DNA of 64,000 bases from Phragmites australis. Taxonomy: Eukaryota; Streptophyta; Magnoliopsida; Poales; Poaceae. Location: positions 13,127,001 to 13,191,000 of the forward strand of contig NC_084933.1 in NCBI RefSeq assembly GCF_958298935.1. Direction: 5' to 3'. Each line of letters starts with the position of its first letter. The first letter of the stretch is position 1. Under the pieces are notes generated by a model. That model made no database searches, was not told the origin of the DNA, and was given only the letters and a program-made list of their open reading frames with translations. Positions 56,112 through 64,000 of this stretch are shown here, piece by piece. Made by a program: the position numbers and the translations under genes.

Positions 56112-56749
56112 GGTTTTGTTACCTCCATGCCGCAGCACAGCAGGAAAAGGCTGTGATGTGGGTGGTAAGAGTGTTTAGCAGGCAATGTCATGTGTAGTTA
56201 GGGTTTGTTTATTTTAGCTTTAGATTGTGATAATACAGTTCAGTTTGTAGAATTCGTAGAAGCTCTTTCCTATTAGATTGTTTTTTAAGTAAATTATTAT
56301 CAGGTTGTGGATTATAGGATTTTATAGTACAACTGACTTGTGAATTGTGATAATTAAATTTTAGATTAAGATCGTTTGTTTTTGCTTTTGCTTTTAAAGC
56401 TAGAATCTTTAATCAGAATACACATGCCATTGCCTGCTGAGTTTTGTTAAAAACTCCATGCCGCAGCACAGCAGGAAAAAGCTGTGATGTAGGTGGTAAG
56501 GGTGTTTAGCATGTGTATTTAGGGTCTGTTTATTTCAGTTTTAGATTGTGATAATACAATTCAGTTTGTAGAATTTGTATAAGCTCTTTCCTATCATATT
56601 GTTTTTTTAAGCAAATTACAATCATATTGTAGGTTATAAGATTTTGTAGTACAATTTGACTTGTGAATTATGAGAATCGGATTTTAGATTGAGACCGTTT
56701 GTCTTTGCTTTTATTTTTAAAGCTAAAATCTATAATCAAAATAAAAAAC
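56112..56749. repeat. Tandem segmental duplication (about 320 bp) carrying a MITE in each copy
   Basis: Copy 1 is 56112-56440 and copy 2 is 56441 to about 56749. Both start gttttgtta, then contain ctccatgccgcagcacagca and ctgtgatgt, then a MITE-like part beginning gggtttgtttattttag (56201) or gggtctgtttatttcag (56523) and ending agctaraatctwtaatcara. The start and the inverse complement of the end are imperfect inverted repeats of about 25 bp. Because the non-MITE flank is also doubled, the whole block was duplicated. Copy 2 lacks about 15 bp after 'gtttagca'. Confidence 0.8.
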
Positions 56750-56771
56750 AAATGGAACCTTATAGGCAACT

Positions 56772-57122
56772 CTATGAACATGTGGACACAGCTAAATCGC
56801 TGGTCATCTGTGAGGCAATACGATCTAGAACACTGTCAGGCCAAAGGAAACCAGGTTCCAGTTCGGACTCGACGATAGCCAAAATATGAGCAGATTTGCC
56901 GCGAGAACGAGGGCCGTGCTTGAGCTTAAACTCAATAGACTGAGCAAACATCAGGAATTCTGCCTCGCTAAAATGCATACCCAGGCTGGACACGTCTTGA
57001 TCAGAGCATTCAAGATCACGCTTGAGGTTCAGAGCATCAATTTCAGGTTCGATTCGGTTCATTCCTACACTACACATGTTTGCTAGTTTCTCCACACACA
57101 CATACAAAAAATGATGCTTCAC
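56772..57122 (-). other. Unrecognised 116-codon ORF, gene-fragment-like
   Basis: The minus-strand ORF reads RIEPEIDALNLKRDLECSDQ, then EAEFLMFAQSIEFKLKHGPR, SRGKSAHILAIVESELEPGF and LWPDSVLDRIASQMTSDLA. The even, protein-like composition and amphipathic helices look like real coding sequence, not chance, but I do not recognise the family. It may be a captured or decayed exon. The N-terminal MKHHFLYVCVEKLAN may be intronic read-through: a TTTGCTAG-like acceptor lies nearby on neither strand with certainty. Confidence 0.4.
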
Positions 57123-58325
57123 ATTTCAGTGCTTCTAGTTCATATTTGCAACGTGTCACTTGCCTTTTGCTGTTTTCTAGCTGGGTTGTGTTGGTTGCAA
57201 ATGGTAATTGAACTTGTCACCGGAAAGGAAGAATTGGTTAGAAGTGTTGGAGATGGAAGGGACTAATATAGAGTAATCAAAATTGATGTGGATTGTAGAG
57301 CCAGTCAAACCAATGAGCCAGGATAACGTGTTATGATTTGAACTATTGGTTTTCCTTTTTTGCAGTTGGTCATGATGCTAAGATATGCCTATTGCAATTG
57401 TAGCATTCACCCACTGGATTCTTGGTGCTGCTTGCAATTTGTTATATATTGTTGTGGCTGGGTCAGTGTAGTCGGTGCTGATGTGTTTGTAACATGTGCA
57501 TATTTCTAAAGAGTAAAATGATTGTTATAGAGGTTTGCCACAACTAAAGAAGGGGAGAATAATTTTCACAAAAGGTTTTCATAAAAGAGAAGTATTACAG
57601 ATATTGATTAAGCCACAAATATATAGCACAATGGTTGCAACGACCAATACGCTAAGGAACAAATTATGACCACGGCGTTTATAGAAGTTCAGTGTGCAAG
57701 TAAAGTACCTAATCTAGGGCTATTCGCATTTAGGTAACTTAATGTGGAAACTGATTCAGCTAGTGTGGCTGGTTAACGGGTTATCGGTCGGCCAAAACGA
57801 TGATAATTATTTATATAAGAAAAATTAATATTGGCTAAAATGTCACAAACTTTGAACTGGCCATTGGTTGGTGACAAAATTGATCAAATCTTGCTCTTGT
57901 CTGGAACTAATACATGTACTCCCACGGAGTCCTACAGCGGTAAATCAAGACACTGCTCGACATAGTTACATTATTTCAAAAGCTCAAGGCCCTCTTCACA
58001 ACCAGCCGATCACAATTCACAAGTACATCTATCCGCTATTCATCTCCACTGTGCAGCAAGCTATTTTCCAGTTCATTTACAGTATATTTTCTATATTTCA
58101 TCTTAACATAAATGCTTGTAGTCTCTTGACACTGGAAAACAATGTGTTTTCTTCAACAAATGATGCTGCACCCTCGTCACAGATCTCAGCTCTTGTACCA
58201 AAAGGGAGCATTTTTTCAGAACTTTCCTGAAGTGCATGAGGTACACTGCTACAGGTGGACAACCAAGTCATGCAATACTCAAACGATACAACACCAACAA
58301 AAATGACAATTGAGTGATTGAGTGG
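57123..58325. other. 3' flank of the KDEL receptor gene
   Basis: No gene supported. The right end must contain the 3' UTR of the minus-strand receptor gene. An ORF at 57868-58230 (plus) has no domain and runs antisense to that UTR. Confidence 0.45.
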
Positions 58326-61305
58326 TCAAGCTGGTAGGGTGAGTTTAACGTTGTTCTTCCAACTGCAAAATTTGACATATATGTTGTCATCGGCATTCTT
58401 GCAACATCTATACATAAAGTTCAGTAAATAATGCGATGAATGATTTAAGAACACAAATGCTATTTACCTGTTGAAGTAATAATAGAAGAAATCTGCGTAC
58501 AATAGTGTCTGCACGAATCCTGATATCCAAGCTGTTCATGTTGACAATAACAGAGATTATATACCTATTCAATAGGCATAAACCAAAAACAAAACAAAAC
58601 GATACAGAAATGTCGTACTTATCCAATGTGCATAGTGTGGCTCAGTGAAGTAGCGGTAAATCCAGTTGAGAATGTACAGTGATCGGTATGCGCTGCATAA
58701 TAATAGTCGATGTATAGTTACCTTTTCTAACAATAAAAACAGAAATAGATACTAAATTTGAAAGGAGAACAGTAGGATATACGTCTCCTGAAAAATAATG
58801 GTTCAAGTTCACATCGTAAACTCATACATTATTAGCATTGATTAAGTTCATGGCTTTGTATAACGACTAAGGAGGATATTCTAAAGATACAAATGCGACA
58901 AGTATTATTATCCTAGAGGAAGTATTCCCATTTATCTAGTGTATTCTCTACATGAATTCTATGAACCTAAAAAAATGTCACTTTCATTGCCTTTAGGATT
59001 TTGCCTGACTGGAACCATATGTACTTTGATCCGATGCTGTTTCATGAAAAAACAACAATCTGAGTTGCCACGACTATAACAGCAGCACCATTAGACAGAC
59101 CCTTAAGATAGCTCATAACAACAAAATCATGTTCCAATAGATGAGCACAATATAAAAATACATGGTAGGCATAGAATTTGATATTATTTTCTTGAGAAAC
59201 AAAACAGCTGGCATGAGAAAGGGTAAGCAAGCAATCCTAACACAACAATGCAACATGTTCAGTGCTCGACCATGTTAAACTTAGAACCCTGAAAGGATAA
59301 ATTAAGAAAGCTATATCCAGATGAAAATTTATACACAGCACAAACCACAAGGATGGGCTCAGTTTACTCCGGGACAGAATAATGCCATACAATGCTTGTG
59401 TGCTCACCAATGAAACGTGGACCATATCTCATAGTACTAAGGTCAACAAGTAAAAATTTTGGACCATAACCACTTCGACGATGCATGAAGCAGTAAGAAA
59501 TCATCTTTCTAAGGAATTGTTGTTTGCACAGAAGAAAATGGTTTCAAAATTTAAATGTTACCCTAGGAAGAATACATATTGCCCAGTTAAATTGTCAATG
59601 TTTCTTGTGCGCTGTAGCAGGACAAGTTGAGGAAGAATTGCAACAGCCTCAAGATAAATGGAAAACGTCCACATCACCTAGTTAGGATAACCCAGAAAAA
59701 GAACTCAGTCACTAGTTTTATAAGCAAATGGAAAATAAAGGAGAAGATAGTGATTCCCACATGATATAAACTATAGTGTTGGGAAGCTTATACTATCTAC
59801 AAGTTCAGAAAACCTGGTTCAATAAATTACCTCCCTGAAAGTGAACTTCTCATGTATAAGCAAGGCCAATATAAGGCAAGGTAGAACAAGAAATTGATGT
59901 CGAAACGTATCATGATCCTTATCATATGATCTGCGGACCATCTTATGGCGCTTCATATACCAAACTATTAAGAATGAGCTCCCCAGGAAAATCAGCTTCA
60001 TGACTGTGTTGTATAGGGATATAAAATCTGTAAATATGTCCAAGTAGCGAGTGGTGAAAACGAGAGCATATAACTCTTGCGTCTTCAAGGAAACACCTAT
60101 GGAGAAAAACCAAATTTTATTTCATGAGACTTCTTGTACAAAAAAATACAATAACTATTGAAAAGAATCATCGTCGTGTGTCAATGAGAAAAATATACGA
60201 TCAAAGGCGTGCATAACATTTCTCGTGTTGCATTAATGATTGCTATTGCCTACTTGAAATGTACTATGTCATTTTCAAATTCTGGTCAGACAAAGATTGT
60301 AACCATCAAAATATGCTGGCTCAAAACATATAATCTGGAAACTGTTTGGTCACACATTCTCGTTCCGAAATAATCTATCAAAAGCATTACCGTTGTCGTA
60401 ATTCCGAGAAAATATAAAGGTCTCCTGGATGTGAACTGCATGCGTGATGGCCATAAATCTCAAGCAGTTAACTGGTGTCCAACTAAAACTTAAGAGTTCT
60501 GGACAGGGAAATTCCTAATAAATATACATAAAACAAAGCAGTAGCAGCAGTGTCAAACTACCATAAGAATTCCACTTCTGAACCACTGATTTGCGCAAAA
60601 TAATCTTCCACCCCCAGAATACGCCAACACAATACATACATTTCAAAAGGTTTGCAATCGCCTGACAAGCCTGTGGACCAATGTATGATGATCTTCCACA
60701 GGAGGCACAGGAAACACACAATTTCCTCCAAATGTAAGTTCTTGGAGGATCTAACTGCCAAGCTCAAACCATAACCACAATGAAGTTACAGTACCGGTGT
60801 GTTTAAAAAATGTGTGATTCCACCATTCCTCCAACCCCCAGTATCTGCAAGTACCTAGTAAAAAGAACTCCAAAAAACAGAGGCAAACAAGATACAACAT
60901 CTCAACTTTTTAATCGTTCTCCATGCCAATCCAATTGCACTGAAGAATCAAGGTTGCCTCCTTTCCACGAACTCCCACCAGAATAGATTCTAAAGCCTCA
61001 AAATCCATCAAAACACCGGAAGGACTTGGCCTCAAAGATCAGCATTCCCTGCCTCCTAACCCCCAAGATCCAGAACCATGCCACAATACCCCGCACTATA
61101 TACTAAGGCAGTAAGTAACGTTCCTTGATCTGGCAACACAGCCCCGGATCCCGGCCAGAAATCGTACGGAGTAAGAAGAAAGAGAGGCATCGCGGTTGGT
61201 CCTCGGGTTCTCACCGGCGCAGGACTTGATGGTGTGGATCTTGAGGAGGAGGACGAGGACGCTCATGAGGTGCGTCATGTCGCCTGCGAGCCTGAAGGCG
61301 TTCAT
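58326..61305 (-). CDS. ERD2: ER lumen protein-retaining receptor (K/HDEL receptor, ERD2 family)
   Basis: Six exons in perfect phase: 61305-61215, 60096-59831, 59677-59562, 58692-58619, 58531-58468 and 58362-58326. They sum to 648 nt, 215 aa plus stop, the standard plant ERD2 length. The protein starts MNAFRLAGDMTHLMSVLVLL, with the Arg-5 region known to contact the retrieval signal, and contains SLKTQELYALVFTTRYLDIF, YLEAVAILPQLVLLQRTRN, NLTGQYVFFLG, LNWIYRYFTEPHY and TLLYADFFYYYF, ending WKNNVKLTLPA. It is a seven-helix Golgi/ER membrane protein that binds escaped K/HDEL proteins and returns them to the ER in COPI vesicles. All splice sites are GT-AG. The 1.1 kb first intron is the longest. 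It is transcribed divergently from the TBC gene. Confidence 0.97.
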
Positions 61306-62588
61306 CTCGCCGGGCCGCGGGGCCCCGCGGATCCGCGCGCGCTCCGGCCTCCCTCGCGCCGGCGTCTCGGTTTGGCTGCCGATCCGCCCCGTGCACGTGG
61401 GAAAGAATGGAAGAAGGCTCAAGAAACAGAGCGGCTGAGCGGGTAGTGTGGGAAGATAGCAGAGCTGCTGCGAGGAACACAGGGTCGTGCTCGCGCATCT
61501 GTAGCCGTCAGATCAAATCCCAGCTGCCCGTAGCCATCCGATCAATGTGGAAGTGCCAGTTTGAGTTACCTTTGCCTGCTCGCCTCTACACCCGAAAACC
61601 CCAACTAGCTGGATCTAAAAGGAGCGAGTTAATACGTGAGCACTTTTATGCGATAGCAAGCAAGATGTACACCTTTTTGTGTGACTGACTTCCTTTGGTT
61701 CGTAGAAAAGGAAACGAAAAATTGTTTTCCTACGGCACAACTTCACATGAAACTAAGCAAGATGTCTGACCTCATGGAAATTTTCCTGGCGTGAAAGTAA
61801 AGCGCTCTCGTTTGTCGCTCGCTTCTCTTCGCGCAACTTTTGGTCACTTCATCCTATTCGCTCGGTCGTGTTTGCGTTGTAACAGCTGCGCCTCTTACAC
61901 TTTTTTGGCGTGCTGAACCTGCGTCTCTTTTTCCTGTCCCGTATTTCAAAAGTGGCCTATATAGTTTGAGCAATCATCTCATCTTGAATATTATCATCTT
62001 ATAAGAACGTGACTAATTATCTATATAGATGAATACGTATAATTTTAAAAAGATACGTGTTTATTTGTTTGTATATATTGTTTCAATTTATCTTAATAGA
62101 TATAAATATACGTCTATAATCTGATTCGACAGATGTAAACTCTTACATCCACTCATACAGATAAACGAATCTGTCATAAAATTATTTTCATTCAAATAAC
62201 CAATCACAGTCGCAACCAACCGTTTATCGGTGACTTACATTCGTAAGATAAAAAAACTCAGTTCAGCATATTTCTTTTTAATAAATATAATTTCACCTAA
62301 TCTATTTTTTTTCAACATATGTATACGATCTGTATAAGCAAAACCTCGTACAAACGCAACCGAAATTCCGGAATTTTGCGGGACGATATTTCTCATGCTT
62401 CAGTTCCTCGAACCAAACCGATGATGAATTGATGATAGCATCAAACCAAACAAACACCCTGGTGCGATTTGCCTAAAGGAAAGAGAGAAAGAAAAAGGAA
62501 GAAACCCACAGGTTCTCCTCGATCCCGAGACAGAGACCACGACCGCCCTTCCCCCAATTCCTAAACCCCGCCAGCTAGCACCGCCGCC
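61306..62588. promoter_or_regulatory. Shared divergent promoter region of ERD2 and TBC genes
   Basis: A 1.28 kb non-coding interval between two opposite start codons. The parts next to each gene are GC-rich; the middle (61960-62350) is AT-rich. A G-box cacgtg (61394-61399) lies 89 bp upstream of the ERD2 start, inside cccacgtgcacgg on that strand. ER-stress bZIP factors bind CCACGT-type sites, so unfolded-protein control of the receptor is possible (inference). No clear TATA box was found for either gene. Confidence 0.5.
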
Positions 62589-64000
62589 ATGGCCGACGGC
62601 GCCGGACCCAGGCGCAAATCCTTCCCGGACTGGCTCAACAGCCCGATCTGGTCCGCGCCTCCGCCCGCCCCGCGCCACAGCTCCCCTCCCCGCGCGCCCT
62701 CCCCACAGCCGCCTCCCCAGCCGCCCAGGGATCCGACCCCGCCAAGGCCAACCCCTGCGCCTCCGCCCGCCCGGCGCGGCGGCGGCGGCGGCGACGACGA
62801 CGCGGGTGCGGGTGCGGGCGCGGCCGGCCCGTCGCGGGCCCACCTCGTCGCGGAGTTCAAGGTCGCGGTGAGTGCTCGCGCGCTCGGCGATCGGGATGAG
62901 CTTTTTGGTGGTTCTGGGGTCGCAGAGGTTTTGGGCTCACTTGGCTTGTTCGTGTGTATTGCGTTTCGGCGCGATGCAGCTGGGGAGGAATGTGGTGGAT
63001 CTGGCGGAGCTGCGGCGACTCGCGTGCCAGGGCGTGCCCGACGCCGCCGGGGTGCGGCCCGTCGTCTGGAAGGTCCGTTGATCCCCTCCTGTTCTTCTCG
63101 ATTCACTGCGTGACGCTATGTGTAGCCTGTTCACAGTGCTTGCTGTATCACTTGTATAGTAACATTCTGCTAGAGGAATGGCATTTCCAACCGAAGGATT
63201 TTACTATCTCCTTGTTGATGTGACCCTGTGTTAACTTAATCTCTTTCGGAAGTTATAGTTTTTCTATGTTGAGGCTAGGATGGGCTTGCATGCTTTGATT
63301 CAGCTCGATCCGGATTGGATAAGCACTCTGATTCAGCTCGATCTAGATTGAATAAGCATGCTTCATCATTTTGATTCAGCTTGAAGGTTTATACTATGCA
63401 TGCATGCTGATTGTTGTAGACTTGTAGTTTACATACATCCGTCCTGTTTGCTTTCTTATGTGTTTAGCGTTGCTGAACAAGTGCTCTGCACTCTGGTTTG
63501 GTATGATTGCAGCTCTTTTGGTTAGCAGGATAGGTTGATCAATAATTTCCCATGCATTTTTTTTGTTGAAATGTACAATCTAGACCTAATAAAGGGAAGA
63601 GTAGAGACATTAGTTTGCAGTACCACATCATGATATTTTAGGGCCTAATGGTTCAATAGAAACTATTACTGGATATTTTACCACTTAAGTAATTCCAAGA
63701 ATATAACATATTTCAGTAGGACACACCAAGGGGAGGTCATCTCACAAGCCAACACCAACACCGACACCCCTAAAAACACTACCGGGACACACCACGAACT
63801 CTGCCATATTTTGGAACTAGTGCGAGCTTCTGTTATAGGATTGAATTACAACTTAAAAAGAAACTGTAGAACAAACTGCTAGCGTTTAGGTAAAATAGAT
63901 AGATATCAACATGCAATTTTTCTGGTTCTGGTAGGCTGGTTGCTCGTTATAGTCTGTACAATTTTTCTCCTTGTTCTGTACACTACAAATTTATTTGACT
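62589..64000 (+). CDS. TBC-domain Rab GTPase-activating protein (TBC1D13-like), 5' part
   Basis: Exon 1 (62589-62867) encodes MADGAGPRRKSFPDWLNSPI, then a Pro/Arg-rich low-complexity stretch and AHLVAEFKVA. Exon 2 (62980-63072) encodes LGRNVVDLAELRRLACQGVP and DAAGVRPVVWK, the start of a TBC domain (the 'L...G.P...R..VW' entry of RabGAPs). Both exons end in phase 0. The next exon, expected to begin with the LLLGYLP-like helix, was not found before the right edge, so a long intron starts at 63073 and the gene continues outside. TBC proteins speed GTP hydrolysis by Rab GTPases using Arg and Gln fingers, not present in this part. Confidence 0.85.

Noticed and set aside
61196..61498. ORFs overlapping ERD2 exon 1
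   Set aside because: Opposite strand or alternate frames of a firmly identified exon and its GC-rich 5' region.
62561..63106. 181-codon minus-strand ORF over the TBC exons
   Set aside because: Arg/Ala/Gly-rich shadow of the GC-rich TBC first exon; crosses its intron and has no family.

Overview
This window is plant nuclear DNA, almost certainly from a grass (Poaceae). Introns follow GT-AG rules, first exons and promoters are very GC-rich, and most of the DNA is nested retrotransposons of the LINE, Ty3/gypsy and Ty1/copia types plus CACTA and Mutator-like DNA elements. Species cannot be fixed from sequence alone.

Three host genes are supported. (1) An XRI1-like gene on the minus strand (start codon 11953, stop 9413, nine exons, about 313 aa), of a family linked to DNA damage and meiosis. 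(2) A complete ERD2-type K/HDEL receptor gene on the minus strand (61305 to 58326, six exons, exactly 215 codons). (3) The first two exons of a TBC-domain RabGAP gene on the plus strand (from 62589, running off the right edge). Genes 2 and 3 are divergent and share a 1.28 kb intergenic region. The two Golgi/ER trafficking genes and the XRI1-like gene are separated by about 46 kb of transposons.

Layout. 1-7970: a decayed minus-strand LINE, interrupted by a 3.0 kb solo LTR (TSD ctatc) that itself holds a 252-bp Mutator-type MITE (9-bp TSD), and by a second small LTR. 8-12.3 kb: the XRI1-like gene and its flanks. 12.3-16.8 kb: intergenic DNA with a copia LTR and repeated short motifs. 16.8-22.0 kb: the 3' half of a Tekay/RIRE3-like chromovirus with its 3.4 kb LTR. 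22.0-41.2 kb: a minus-strand Ty3/gypsy element split twice. One insertion (27531-35000, TSD cactc) is a complete but non-autonomous LTR element. It keeps only RNase H/integrase remnants on its own strand and carries an antisense multi-exon gene of the Transposase_28 (PF04195) family with its own TATA box. The other insertion (about 35.3-39.0 kb) is a chromovirus LTR next to a copia LTR. 42.8-51.9 kb: a CACTA element (TSD ctg) with a nearly full-length L1-type LINE inside it. 52.7-55.5 kb: another solo LTR (TSD accgt/actgt). 56-57 kb: a tandem segmental duplication containing MITEs, then an unrecognised ORF. 58.3-64 kb: the two trafficking genes.

The retroelement genes are nearly all broken by stops and frameshifts, so the only genes likely to work are the three host genes. 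The most unusual structure is the antisense transcription unit inside the 27531-35000 element. Exon boundaries were read by eye from splice consensus, phase and family resemblance; no alignment or transcript data were available.
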